The notes under the pieces: model-generated
Told to the model about the DNA's origin: nothing
Database searches by the model: none
The model's input: the letters and a program-made list of their open reading frames with translations, nothing else
Part shown: piece by piece, positions 25,750 through 34,906 of the stretch
Numbering within the stretch: position 1 is the stretch's first letter
How the letters are laid out: each line of letters opens with the position of its first letter
Program-made: the position numbers and the translations under genes
Assembly: GCA_046582185.1 (NCBI GenBank)
Contig: JAYGEX010000019.1
Span: 62,001-126,000 of the forward strand
Source of the DNA: GCA-002726655 sp046582185
GTDB taxonomy: Bacteria > Pseudomonadota > Gammaproteobacteria > Pseudomonadales > Azotimanducaceae
Length of the DNA stretch: 64,000 nucleotides
Direction of reading: 5' to 3'

Positions 25750-27398
25750 AGCTGTTTCACCTTAATTAAGTCGTCAGTTTCAAAGTACTCTGACAATTCT
25801 TCCTCAAAATACTGTAATGCATTCTTAATGGGAAGAGGGAGCCCGCCACCTAGTGCACATAGAGAGCCTATCTCCATTGTTTCCAGGAGGTCGGTCAATA
25901 GCTCTTTGTCTAATAACCGTTCGCCTGTGGCTGCAAGTTGAAGCATTTCAAATCCGCGAGTCGAACCTAAGCGGCAAGGGAAACACTTGCCGCAACTTTC
26001 GTCTTTGGTAAATTCAAACAGATGTTCCAGGTAGCGAATCATTGGAAATGATTTGGGTATGCAAACGAGGCTCGCGTGACCGAGCAGGAAGCCTTTTTGA
26101 GAAAAGGTTTCATAATCCACCGTCAACTCAGAGATTTTTTCGATTGGCACTAAGCCGCCCAAAGGGCCGCCGATGTGGATGGCCTTCGTCGCTTGCCTGA
26201 ACCCTTCTGCGAAATCAAAGATGAGCTCACTAAGGGGCATGCCCATTTCAATTTCGATAATGCCAGGCCGATTGAAGCCAGCATCGAGGGACACCAGTTT
26301 TGTACCCGAAGAACCATCGGTGCCGATGGCGGCAAATGCTTCTCCGCCTAAATCAAGTATTCGCTGGATAGCAGCAAAAGTTTCGACATTGTTGAGGATA
26401 GTGGGTTGCTTGTAGAGGCCTTCGATGGTTGGAAATGGAGGGCGTACATCTACTTCGGGGCGGCGACCTTCAATGGAAGCGATTAGCGCGGTTTCTTCGC
26501 CACAGATATAAGCACCGGCGCCTTCAATTACCATCAGATCAAAATTAAAATTGCTACCTAGAATGTCATCACCCAGCAATCCTTCGCTCTGAAGCGCCTG
26601 AATGAAATGATTAATTGTTGATACTGATTCAGGATATTCAGCGCGAATATATACAACGCCTTCGTTTGCGCCGGCAATCCAGCCCGCGACTACCATGCCG
26701 AAAATCACTCGCAAGCTTTGTTGCTCAAGCAGGTATCGATCCGAAAATGCACCAGGGTCACCTTCGTCTGCATTGCAGACAACATATTTGGTGTTAGCCT
26801 CCACTTGCATACATGACTCCCATTTCAGACCTGCCGGAAATCCCGCACCGCCACGGCCACGTAGGGCCGAATCTTTGATCACACTCAGCACAGTTAGCCT
26901 GTCGCACTTAAATAGATTTTCCAGAGCAGACTGGAAATCCACCAGGTCAGAAAAATTCGAGTCTGTAAGAATGCAGGTGTCACTCGCACATCTGACTTCA
27001 TAGGTTCTAGGTGATTCCGCGCCAATCATCTGTGTACCGGAATAGTTTCGACCCTGATAGTGAAATGAATTTGCCTCGTAACAATGCCCGAGGCAAGTCA
27101 TTGTGCCGACGTTACCTTCACCCAACTTTTTTTCTAATTTTGATTTGGTACCAGCGATGTCGCCGGAGCACAGGCAAGAAGTACCATTGCATATCCAGGC
27201 TTTTTTATTAAGATGAGCTCGATCGAGGAAGTCGTAAAATGATCGACTGCCTAGCAGGGTGCTCTTGCCGACAAAATAGTGATCTGAAATTTCAGCGTCT
27301 CCGGCACCTCCATTTTGAACGGCATCCGTTTTCAGCCGATCAAAGAGATTGTCCCTTAGGCCTTTTCGTCCAGTCAGTTTGCTAATGTTTTTCGACAT
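25746..27398 (-). CDS. fdsB: NAD-dependent formate dehydrogenase, beta (diaphorase) subunit with fused Trx-like ferredoxin
   Basis: A 550-residue NuoF-like subunit. An N-terminal thioredoxin-like [2Fe-2S] domain (about 65-130) is marked by 'CNGTSCLCSG' and 'CLGHC'. The FMN/NADH part has 'GRGGAGFPAGLKW', 'CNADEGDPGAFSDR' and 'GAGAYICGEETALI', and the C-terminal [4Fe-4S] motif is 'ESCGKCFPCRLG'. It reduces NAD+ with electrons from FdsA. A separate NuoE-like gamma subunit (FdsG) and a small delta subunit, usual in this enzyme class, are not found next to it. The start is ATG 27398. Confidence 0.94.
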   Translation of the reverse strand: MSKNISKLTGRKGLRDNLFDRLKTDAVQNGGAGDAEISDHYFVGKSTLLGSRSFYDFLDRAHLNKKAWICNGTSCLCSGDIAGTKSKLEKKLGEGNVGTMTCLGHCYEANSFHYQGRNYSGTQMIGAESPRTYEVRCASDTCILTDSNFSDLVDFQSALENLFKCDRLTVLSVIKDSALRGRGGAGFPAGLKWESCMQVEANTKYVVCNADEGDPGAFSDRYLLEQQSLRVIFGMVVAGWIAGANEGVVYIRAEYPESVSTINHFIQALQSEGLLGDDILGSNFNFDLMVIEGAGAYICGEETALIASIEGRRPEVDVRPPFPTIEGLYKQPTILNNVETFAAIQRILDLGGEAFAAIGTDGSSGTKLVSLDAGFNRPGIIEIEMGMPLSELIFDFAEGFRQATKAIHIGGPLGGLVPIEKISELTVDYETFSQKGFLLGHASLVCIPKSFPMIRYLEHLFEFTKDESCGKCFPCRLGSTRGFEMLQLAATGERLLDKELLTDLLETMEIGSLCALGGGLPLPIKNALQYFEEELSEYFETDDLIKVKQL

Positions 27399-27717
27399 AA
27401 ATCTCTATCATTTATCTTAACTTTACCATTAGCCCTTATACAATTAACATCTAGCATTTGGCTACAACGCGGATAAGGCAGTAGTGTTGAATTGCATCAA
27501 GAATTGACCCGCTAATTGCAATAGAAATTGACCTGCGAGAACTGGCCTATCTATCTGATCAATATCGAATTTTGGCTTGCCAAGTGGGTCAATGTGAAAT
27601 GCAAATATGGCCCAAAATTGGCTTAATATTCCATGCAATTCAACAGGCAGTAGTTTGTGAAGTGAATTATTATTACCTAATTTAGCGCGACCTTAACTTA
27701 TACGGGAATCCTCTTCT
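27399..27717 (-). other. Intergenic region upstream of fdsB
   Basis: No gene is visible in these 319 bases between fdsB and the 3' end of fdhD. It is AT-rich and probably contains the fds promoter. It carries a perfect 11-bp inverted repeat, TTGAATTGCAT (27487-27497) and ATGCAATTCAA (27633-27643), and two copies of AATTGACC. Similar GGCAGTAGT.TTG sequences lie beside both repeat arms. A regulator-binding pair or a decayed mobile end are both possible. Confidence 0.4.
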
Positions 27718-28584
27718 TCACCAAAAAATGCGGTGCGCTCCATGGTAGATATTGTAGTCTTTCTCCTTAAGAAATCCGACTAAAGTAGATCCATATTTAT
27801 CTGCAAGATCTATGGCTGCTGAAGACGGAGCGCCGATTGAGGCGAAAAAAGGAATGTCCGCCACCAACGATTTTTGCACTAATTCAAAGCTGGCACGACC
27901 GCTTACCAGGACCATCTTATCTTTCATCACGCCCTCGTTATTTGCTGACAGGGTTTGCTCCAGCACCAACTGGCCGATGAGTTTGTCCATGGCGTTGTGT
28001 CTGCCGACATCTTCCTTGGTGAGCAGGATCTCGCCGTCTTCACTTACGAGGGATATGCCATGCAATCCTCCGGTTTTCTCGAATTCAGCTTGCGATTCTT
28101 GCAGTCGGGACGGCAGCTTCCTAAGTGTTTTGTCGTGGATTCTAAATCCGGTTTTATCGATCGCTGGCAGGTGTAGCATCTCCAGAGCGGCCATGGACGC
28201 TTTCCCACAAACGCCACAGCTGCTGTTGGAATAAAAATGACGTTGGAATTTCTTCTCTGCGACCCGTTCGCCGGACTTCAACGTAATTTTGATCTGGTTC
28301 TGCAGTGAGTATGGCTCGGTCACCGGGCCGAATGTGCTAATGTTTGTTACATCCTCCAGTGAGCGAATGATGCCTTCTGAAAACAGAAAGCCAGTGACTA
28401 GCGCTTCATCTTCACCAGGTGTGCGCATGGTGATGGATAATGAAGTCTCGGTCAGCTCGCCTTGCTTATCCTCGTATGCGACCCAGATTTCCAGGGGCTC
28501 TTCCACGGTGACCAGGTCCATCTTTGGATTGTGTCCAGGACCGCGTACGATGGAGACTTCCGTGCTGATCACATTAACTGTCAC
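27718..28584 (-). CDS. fdhD: Formate dehydrogenase accessory sulfurtransferase FdhD
   Basis: A 288-residue FdhD. The family cysteines lie in 'SCGVCGKASMAAL', and 'FLFSEGIIRSLEDV', 'LLTKEDVGRHNAMDKLIG' and 'LVSGRASFELVQK' are all present. FdhD carries sulfur from the cysteine desulfurase IscS to the molybdenum cofactor, which activates formate dehydrogenase. It is upstream of fdsBA in the same direction, separated by 319 bases. The start is GTG 28584 with a GGGGG ribosome site. Confidence 0.94.
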   Translation of the reverse strand: MTVNVISTEVSIVRGPGHNPKMDLVTVEEPLEIWVAYEDKQGELTETSLSITMRTPGEDEALVTGFLFSEGIIRSLEDVTNISTFGPVTEPYSLQNQIKITLKSGERVAEKKFQRHFYSNSSCGVCGKASMAALEMLHLPAIDKTGFRIHDKTLRKLPSRLQESQAEFEKTGGLHGISLVSEDGEILLTKEDVGRHNAMDKLIGQLVLEQTLSANNEGVMKDKMVLVSGRASFELVQKSLVADIPFFASIGAPSSAAIDLADKYGSTLVGFLKEKDYNIYHGAHRIFW

Positions 28585-28720
28585 GTTGGCCCCCTTGCTT
28601 ATCCGAATTATATGCTCATGTTACACGATGAAGAGCTGTTCGATGAGGCCTTAGGCGACGACGTCTTGGGTGATGAAGAAATGCACGACGAATAGGCCTT
28701 CATCAGAACTTCCTTAATTA

Positions 28721-30361
28721 TTAAGCAGTCCTTAAGTCCGGCAGCTTGTAGTTATCAGCATCAAGATTTGCTCGAATGGTTTTCTTGTCAATCTTGCCGG
28801 TTGAGGTAAGAGGGATTTCATTGACAAAAATGAAGTCGTCTGGAAGCTGCCACTTTGCAAAAATTTCCGCGCAGTGTTCAAGAATTAAATCCTGGGTGAT
28901 GTTTGAGCCTTCCACAAGAATGATAAGAGCAACAGGTCTCTCGTCCCACTTTGGATGCGGCTGTGCCACAACTGCGGCCTGTGTAACGCCATCCATTGAG
29001 ACGATGTGATTTTCCAGATCGACTGACGATATCCATTCACCGCCGGACTTGATCAAGTCTTTGGATCTGTCGGTGATAATTAAATATTCTTCCGGGTCTA
29101 TCTTGGCGACATCGCCCGTAATCAGCCAGCCATCGTGAAATTTCTCTGGCTGTGGATCATTATAATATTCAGAGCAGATCCAGGGACCCCGGATGAGTAA
29201 TTCGCCAACAGACTCGCCGTCATGCGGCTGCGGCTCCCAGTTCTCATCGAATATTTCAATCTCTAGTCCTGGCATTAATAAACCTGCTTTGGCGATATTC
29301 TCGAATTGCTGATCTTCTGTCAGGCGCAGGTGTGATCGTTTAGCGACCTTGCGCGAAAGCGTACCTAACGGATTTGTTTCCGTCATACCCCAGCCCTGAA
29401 TCATCTCAATCTGGTGAGTCTCCCAGTACCAGCGCATCATGGAGACTGGCGGCGCAGATCCACCACAGGTCAGCCGCGAAAATTTCGACATGTCGTACTT
29501 GTCCGGATTTTCTTCGAGAATGCCGCGGATGCCTTGCCAGATTGTGGGTACTCCCGCAGAAATTGTGACTTCTTCCTCAACCATTAGATCCAATAATCTT
29601 TGCGGTGTCATAAAACGGTGAGGCATAACCTGCTTGCAGCCGAGCATGGACGCAGTAAACGGTAAGCCCCAGCCCATTGCGTGGAACATGGGTACAATCC
29701 CGCAGACCGCATCCAGCGCAGAAAGATTCATGGAATCCGTCATCGCCTGGGTGATGGTGTGCAGATAGGTTGAGCGATTGGTATACATCACTCCCTTGGG
29801 CTTGCCGGTGGTGCCACTGGTGTAACAAAGCGCCATGGGTGAGTTTTCATCTATTTCCGGCCAGTCATAGACCGTATCGTGACCGGCAATAAATTCCTCG
29901 TAGTCGACTGTGTTAGGAAATGCCGTTTCTCCGCCTTCACCATGGCTGCATATAATTAACAGTTCTACAGAGGGTATTTTGTCGCGCAGCGGTTCGAGTA
30001 GCGGCAAGAGATCCTCATCTATCAGGATTACCCTGTCTTCGGCGTGATTGATGATGTATTCAAGATCAGTAGGTGAGAGTCGAACATTCAATGTATGTAA
30101 TACTGCGCCCATTGATGGGACCGCCTGGTAGAGTTCCAAGTGACGGTAATTATTCCACATAAAGCTGGCGACACGATCGCCCACTTTGATGCCGTGCTCT
30201 TTCAAAGCGCCTGCAAGTTGATTGGCTCGATCCCAGGTTGTTTTTAAGGTTTGGCGATGAGTTCCGTTTTCCAATAGCGTGACAATCTCTTCATTAGGGT
30301 CAAGCTTCGCGCCACGTCCGAGTATGTGGGACATTAAGAGTGGAGTGGTTTGCATTGTCAT
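28721..30361 (-). CDS. Fatty-acid/medium-chain acyl-CoA ligase (AMP-binding)
   Basis: A 546-residue ANL-superfamily enzyme. Motifs are P-loop 'YTSGTTGKPKGVMYTNRS', 'PMFHAMGWGLP', 'QGWGMTETNPLG', 'DGWLITGDVAKID' and the C-terminal Lys in 'TSTGKIDKKTIR'. It activates a carboxylate with ATP to acyl-AMP and then acyl-CoA; the sequence is close to long/medium-chain fatty-acid ligases. The chosen start (30361) gives the normal N-terminus; the frame extends to 30442 without family similarity. It fits downstream processing of fatty acids formed from alkanes or lipids. Confidence 0.9.
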   Translation of the reverse strand: MTMQTTPLLMSHILGRGAKLDPNEEIVTLLENGTHRQTLKTTWDRANQLAGALKEHGIKVGDRVASFMWNNYRHLELYQAVPSMGAVLHTLNVRLSPTDLEYIINHAEDRVILIDEDLLPLLEPLRDKIPSVELLIICSHGEGGETAFPNTVDYEEFIAGHDTVYDWPEIDENSPMALCYTSGTTGKPKGVMYTNRSTYLHTITQAMTDSMNLSALDAVCGIVPMFHAMGWGLPFTASMLGCKQVMPHRFMTPQRLLDLMVEEEVTISAGVPTIWQGIRGILEENPDKYDMSKFSRLTCGGSAPPVSMMRWYWETHQIEMIQGWGMTETNPLGTLSRKVAKRSHLRLTEDQQFENIAKAGLLMPGLEIEIFDENWEPQPHDGESVGELLIRGPWICSEYYNDPQPEKFHDGWLITGDVAKIDPEEYLIITDRSKDLIKSGGEWISSVDLENHIVSMDGVTQAAVVAQPHPKWDERPVALIILVEGSNITQDLILEHCAEIFAKWQLPDDFIFVNEIPLTSTGKIDKKTIRANLDADNYKLPDLRTA

Positions 30362-30592
30362 TGTTTGTTGCTCTGTGTTGATGAATCGAGACTTTAAGGG
30401 TGGTACTTGAATGCGGCGCAAAGGATAGCGGAAAACGCACATTGAATGAATACCGTATTTAAACTTTATGTTTCATTGTCTGATTCCGCGGCGCAACATA
30501 ATGTTGGATGCTGGTTGAATCAAAGTGCTGAATGACAAGGTCATCTGGTGTTGAAATCATAGACCAGTTATATTGTTTGAAAGAGGAAAAAG

Positions 30593-31981
30593 ATGACAGT
30601 TTCTGTGTTAAGTGATATCCAGCCGAGAAAAGAGGCTCTGGACTGGCGTGTAATTGGTGCCTATGGCACACCTGCGGTTGGTGTTGGTTATATGTATCTT
30701 CTCATCAATTTGTACATCATGAAGTTTTCAACGGATGTCCTGCTTATTGCCCCGGCGGTGATGGGCATGATCTTTGGTGTGTCCCGTGTGTGGGACGCTG
30801 TTTCTGACCCGCTTGTGGGTTATCTCAGCGACAAAACCAAGTCTTCATTGGGACGAAGAAGAATCTGGTTGTTGATTAGCATAGTGCCAATCTCATTGAC
30901 CTTCATTATGGTGTTTTCTCCGCCTGAATCGCTCTCAGGTAATATGTTAATCGCCTGGATGGCAGTCGGGGTCATTGGTTTTTACTCTGCGATGACCATA
31001 TTCATCGTGCCACACATGTCTCTCGGCGCCGAACTCACCACCAATTATCATGAGCGTAGCCGTCTCTATGGTCTGCGTCATGCCGCATTCACGATTGGTT
31101 CTATTATTGCCTTGGCGAGTATGGCGCTGCTCATTCAGGCTGAAAGTGAAGGTGAGGAGATGGTCCGGTTGACAGCTTTTCAATTGAGTATCATTGCTGC
31201 TGTCGTTACTGCTGTACTTATTACCTTTGCGGTAGTGAAGTTAAGGGAACGGGCTGATTTTCAAGGTCGTGTTAAACAGGGCCCCTTCGGTGCCTACAAG
31301 GATGTCTGGGCAAATAAACATGCGCGCCTGGTGCTGGTCGTTTCGTTTATTGAAAATATTGGTAGTGCTGCAATCGGTTTGTTGACCCTTTATGTAGCGC
31401 AATATGTTGTTGGCAGACCTGCTCTTGCGCCATTGATTATCCTTGCCTATATGGTTCCATCAACCCTGTCTGTGCCCATGTGGTTACCTCTGTCTCGAAA
31501 GTTCGGCAAGATTCGATTGTGGATGTTTTCAATGATGCTGACTGGATTATCGTTCGGTGGCATGTTTATGCTGCCCTTTCTCGAGACGCTAGATGACAAG
31601 GTCTATGCAATATTTATTCTGGCGTTTTTTGCTGGCTTGGCTGCCGGGTGCGGCGGTACGATAGCACCATCAATTCAGAGCGATATCATTGATTACGATG
31701 AATATCTCACCGGTGAACGCAAGGAAGGGTCATATTTCGCTGCCTTTAATTTTGCCTTTAAAAGTGCCGCCGGTGTGATGATCTTTATTACCGGCTTTGT
31801 GTTGCAATTTTCGGGCTTTGTTCCGAATCAGGAACAAACGATGACGGTTCAGATTGCCATGGTGACCTTGTATGGTTTGTTTCCGCTTGTCTGTTATATG
31901 ATTGGTGCCGCACTATTTTCTAGATTCACGCTGACCGAGGATGAACACGCGAGAATACGTGAGGAGCTTAGTGCTCGCTGA
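30593..31981 (+). CDS. GPH-family MFS transporter (MelB-like)
   Basis: A 462-residue protein with about 12 membrane helices. The diagnostic loop after helix 2 is 'DAVSDPLVGYLSDKTKSSLGRRR', typical of glycoside-pentoside-hexuronide:cation symporters. Later signatures are 'GFYSAMTIFIVPHMSLGAEL' and 'QSDIIDYDEYLTGERKEGSYF'. It probably imports a sugar or steroid/organic-acid-like solute with Na+ or H+; the substrate is unknown. The gene is divergent from the acyl-CoA ligase gene, with AGAGGAAAA as ribosome site. Confidence 0.88.
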   Translation: MTVSVLSDIQPRKEALDWRVIGAYGTPAVGVGYMYLLINLYIMKFSTDVLLIAPAVMGMIFGVSRVWDAVSDPLVGYLSDKTKSSLGRRRIWLLISIVPISLTFIMVFSPPESLSGNMLIAWMAVGVIGFYSAMTIFIVPHMSLGAELTTNYHERSRLYGLRHAAFTIGSIIALASMALLIQAESEGEEMVRLTAFQLSIIAAVVTAVLITFAVVKLRERADFQGRVKQGPFGAYKDVWANKHARLVLVVSFIENIGSAAIGLLTLYVAQYVVGRPALAPLIILAYMVPSTLSVPMWLPLSRKFGKIRLWMFSMMLTGLSFGGMFMLPFLETLDDKVYAIFILAFFAGLAAGCGGTIAPSIQSDIIDYDEYLTGERKEGSYFAAFNFAFKSAAGVMIFITGFVLQFSGFVPNQEQTMTVQIAMVTLYGLFPLVCYMIGAALFSRFTLTEDEHARIREELSAR

Positions 31982-32052
31982 GCGACATAGGGCGAGTTAA
32001 CACCACGAGTCCTGGCATGCGGACCGGAAGTGAGACAGGTACCAGGTCAAGG

Positions 32053-32877
32053 TTAGCTATCCTGTGAAAGTATAATGGCCAATTGCCTGGAGACTACTAT
32101 TAAGACACCATCGTGACTCCATATTTTGCCATTCTCAATCAGATAACCTTCCTGTGCGATTTCCGTGCTGAATTCAACCAGAAGAAAGTCGTCGATGGCG
32201 ATCGAGGCCATTGGCATTGAGGTCATGAAATGAATCGTGAGGTCGATAGTTGGTGCATGCATGGCTTCCGGCGTGTCTTTAATCAGTAGCCCGGGAAACC
32301 AGGAGTCAGAGATGGCGACGATGGCAAGATCATCGAATGCCCGGCTTTGCCTGAATTTTGTCCAGCCTCCTACCAGACCCCGTTCCGATTTTCCGGGTGG
32401 TATTGGTCCAAATGTGAGGCGTTGATCGTAATGATCCCTAAATGATACGTGTCCCTTCATATCAAAGTTCATCCATCTGTCTTGAGTGATGTCATCAGGC
32501 GCGGGGACAGAGGGCATCTCCATGTCCCGGAAAGTATATTGCTCTCGTGCTGGTCCAAACGTCGCGATGGCTTGAGCTATGGTGCGTTTGCCCTGTATCA
32601 GTTTGGCAGTGCATGTGGACAACAGTCGGCCGCGCTTTTCGATGTCTATTTGCAGCTCTGCATTTCCAGGCACTGATGCGGAGAGGAAATGAAATGTGAT
32701 TGATCTTGTTTGCGGCGCCCCCAACTGCAACTTCATGCCATTGAGAATGATAGCCGCGATATAACCACCGTTTGGGCCATTGGTGACATTCCAGGCGTCG
32801 CTAATGGAGATCTTGTATCTATGCTCTGAAATTGCAGTCAAGGCAATGTCACGATCGAATGGGTGCATTTGGTTCAT
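32053..32877 (-). CDS. Acyl-CoA thioesterase-like double hot-dog protein
   Basis: A 274-residue TesB-like thioesterase family protein. The first hot dog has 'NGPNGGYIAAIILNGMKL' and 'SITFHFLSASVPGNAEL', and the second has 'DSWFPGLL' and 'PTIDLTIHFM'. Such proteins hydrolyse acyl-CoAs. The start at 32877 overlaps the rarD stop by four bases (ATGA), indicating coupled translation. The frame reading further upstream is only the overlap with rarD. Confidence 0.85.
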   Translation of the reverse strand: MNQMHPFDRDIALTAISEHRYKISISDAWNVTNGPNGGYIAAIILNGMKLQLGAPQTRSITFHFLSASVPGNAELQIDIEKRGRLLSTCTAKLIQGKRTIAQAIATFGPAREQYTFRDMEMPSVPAPDDITQDRWMNFDMKGHVSFRDHYDQRLTFGPIPPGKSERGLVGGWTKFRQSRAFDDLAIVAISDSWFPGLLIKDTPEAMHAPTIDLTIHFMTSMPMASIAIDDFLLVEFSTEIAQEGYLIENGKIWSHDGVLIVVSRQLAIILSQDS

Positions 32878-33764
32878 GATGTTAGCAGCCTGATTTTTCG
32901 ATGATGATATAAGGTCTCCGCCGTGAAAATGATGAGGGCTACCCAAATGCAGGCGAAGGTGATGAAGCGATCCAGCCCGAATGGTTCGTTGTACATTAAG
33001 ACAGCAACGAAAATAGAGATGGTTGGTGCTATATACTGAAACATGCCGGCAATGGACAGGGGAAGCCGGACGACTGCCGCGGCAAAACATAGCAGTGGAA
33101 ACGAGGTGACAAAGCCGCCAAGCATGAGCAGTAAGTCCGTTTGACGATCCAGTGAGCCAAAGTCGGCTTCGCCATTGATATATAACCAGAGCAAGCCGAT
33201 TAACGCGAAAGGCAGAATCATCATTGTTTCCAGAGCCAGCCCAACAACCGAAGGCAGGTTCATATTTTTTCGCATAAGGCCGTAGAATCCAAAACTAAAA
33301 GCGAGCCATAGAGCTATCCAGGGAATGGCGCCGAAATAAATAAGTTGGTAGGCAATGCCCAATGCGGCCATACCAATTGCAATCCACTGCAGTGGCCGCA
33401 TTCGCTCGGAGAGGAACATCATCCCTAGAAATACGCTCACCAATGGGTTGATGAAGTAGCCAAGGGTGGTTTCGACGATATGCTCATTGATGATGGCGTA
33501 GATGTAAACAAGCCAATTGGCGGAAATTAGTAGTGATGTGACGGCCAATCGTTTCAGGACGCTTGCCTCAACTCGCAATGCCTTGAGCTGACCCGTGAAA
33601 TGGAGAATACCCAGGAGCAATACCACCGACCAGATGACCCGATGACACACGATCTCCCAGGGAGAAACGTGGTCCATCCATTTGAAGTAAATAGGTACAA
33701 ACCCCCAGAACACATAGGCTGAGATGGCAAAGTAAGCGCCCTGTATCGTTCTTGGTTCGAACAT
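32874..33764 (-). CDS. rarD: EamA-family permease RarD
   Basis: A 296-residue, ten-helix drug/metabolite-transporter superfamily member with the RarD start 'GAYFAISAYVFWGFVPIYFKW'. It also has 'EIVCHRVIWSVVLL', 'NWLVYIYAIINEHIVETTLGYFINPL' and 'RLPLSIAGMFQYIAPTISI'. It sits in the inner membrane; the substrate is uncertain despite the historical link to chloramphenicol sensitivity. It is coupled to the thioesterase gene. Confidence 0.93.
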   Translation of the reverse strand: MFEPRTIQGAYFAISAYVFWGFVPIYFKWMDHVSPWEIVCHRVIWSVVLLLGILHFTGQLKALRVEASVLKRLAVTSLLISANWLVYIYAIINEHIVETTLGYFINPLVSVFLGMMFLSERMRPLQWIAIGMAALGIAYQLIYFGAIPWIALWLAFSFGFYGLMRKNMNLPSVVGLALETMMILPFALIGLLWLYINGEADFGSLDRQTDLLLMLGGFVTSFPLLCFAAAVVRLPLSIAGMFQYIAPTISIFVAVLMYNEPFGLDRFITFACIWVALIIFTAETLYHHRKIRLLTS

Positions 33765-33953
33765 TTCTTTAATCTGGTCTGTTGAAAGGACAGTGGACTC
33801 TAATGGGTTGTCTGTGCGTAATCAACAGAAGCCGTTACCAGAATAGGCTCGGGCGTAATTCGGCTTGATGCGTTAGTTGAAACGGAGCGTGATTGGCTAG
33901 TGATTGCGAGCGTGGGTATAGTGTCAGCAGTAATTTTCAAGGAGTTAAGTGGA

Positions 33954-34859
33954 ATGCGAATTTGGCAGTGGATACTTCTAATCCTGGCGGTGGTGGTAGT
34001 TGGCCTCGGCGGGTATACCTTTTCCCAGATTCGGTCACTGGAGGTCGAACAGATCACAAATGACCTCTACGTAATCTATGGTTTAGGCGGCAATGTTGCC
34101 GTGCTTGATACTGATGAGGGCACGGTTATCGTCGATACCATGACCTTTCAATATCAGGGAGACAGGATCAAGGAAGAGGCGATGGCGCTCACGGGTAAGC
34201 CCATTACCTTGATTATCAATACCCATTACCACATCGACCATATTCGCGGTAATCCGGCATTTGATGCCGGTACGCGGGTGGTTGCTACCGCGCGAACGCT
34301 GCACCATTTGAAAGAGACAGACGCCGAATACTTTTCCGGCGAAGCAAGCCAGCTGATGCCTAATGAAACCTTCACCACCGAAAAGACCATCAATATGGGT
34401 AACAAGACAATAAAGCTGATGTCGCCGGGAAGGGGTCATACCGATGGTGATTTGGTGGCATATTTTGTAGAAGACAAGACCATTCACATGGGCGATCTAT
34501 TCTTTTACCTGCATTATCCCAATATTGATCTCGAAGGTGGCGGTTCTGTTTTAGAGTGGGGGGATACCATCGACAATGTACTGGGAATTCCCTTCCTAAC
34601 GGTAATACCGGGCCATGGCATTGTCACCGACCGACCCAAACTCAAGCAGTACCAGCAATTTGTCAGGCAGCTTGCAGCCATAGGTGCAGAGGCGGCAGAG
34701 AAGGGTATCTCCCTGGAAGAGACAATTAAGTCGGAAGCACTAACAGAAGATGAGGGCTATGAGCCGCTTAAGATGATTATTGATATCGGCCTTGATAGAG
34801 AATTTGTCCTTACTCGTACCTGGCAAGAGGCCAACGATGACTTTGAAAGAAGGCCTTGA
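33954..34859 (+). CDS. Metallo-beta-lactamase-fold hydrolase, exported or anchored
   Basis: A 301-residue protein with an N-terminal hydrophobic segment (residues 4-22, WQWILLILAVVVVGLGGYT), so periplasmic or membrane-anchored. The metal site is 'NTHYHIDHIRGN' (HxHxDH), 'SPGRGHTDGD' and 'PGHG'. The best resemblance is to the cyclase/hydrolase branch of MBL proteins rather than to a true beta-lactamase. The start at 33954 has AAGGAG upstream; upstream in-frame sequence is not needed. Confidence 0.85.
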   Translation: MRIWQWILLILAVVVVGLGGYTFSQIRSLEVEQITNDLYVIYGLGGNVAVLDTDEGTVIVDTMTFQYQGDRIKEEAMALTGKPITLIINTHYHIDHIRGNPAFDAGTRVVATARTLHHLKETDAEYFSGEASQLMPNETFTTEKTINMGNKTIKLMSPGRGHTDGDLVAYFVEDKTIHMGDLFFYLHYPNIDLEGGGSVLEWGDTIDNVLGIPFLTVIPGHGIVTDRPKLKQYQQFVRQLAAIGAEAAEKGISLEETIKSEALTEDEGYEPLKMIIDIGLDREFVLTRTWQEANDDFERRP

Positions 34860-34906
34860 TCAAATACGTTGTCAGCCACTGTTTCTAACATTTCCTATCT
34901 AAAAAA

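Noticed and set aside
28607..28695. Acidic short ORF on the plus strand (MLHDEELFDEALGDD...)
   Set aside because: No ribosome site, family or codon support; it lies in the fdhD upstream region and may be a chance open frame.
33954..34859. Metallo-beta-lactamase (antibiotic resistance)
   Set aside because: It carries the MBL-fold metal motif, but the sequence is closer to general MBL hydrolases and lacks resistance-gene context.
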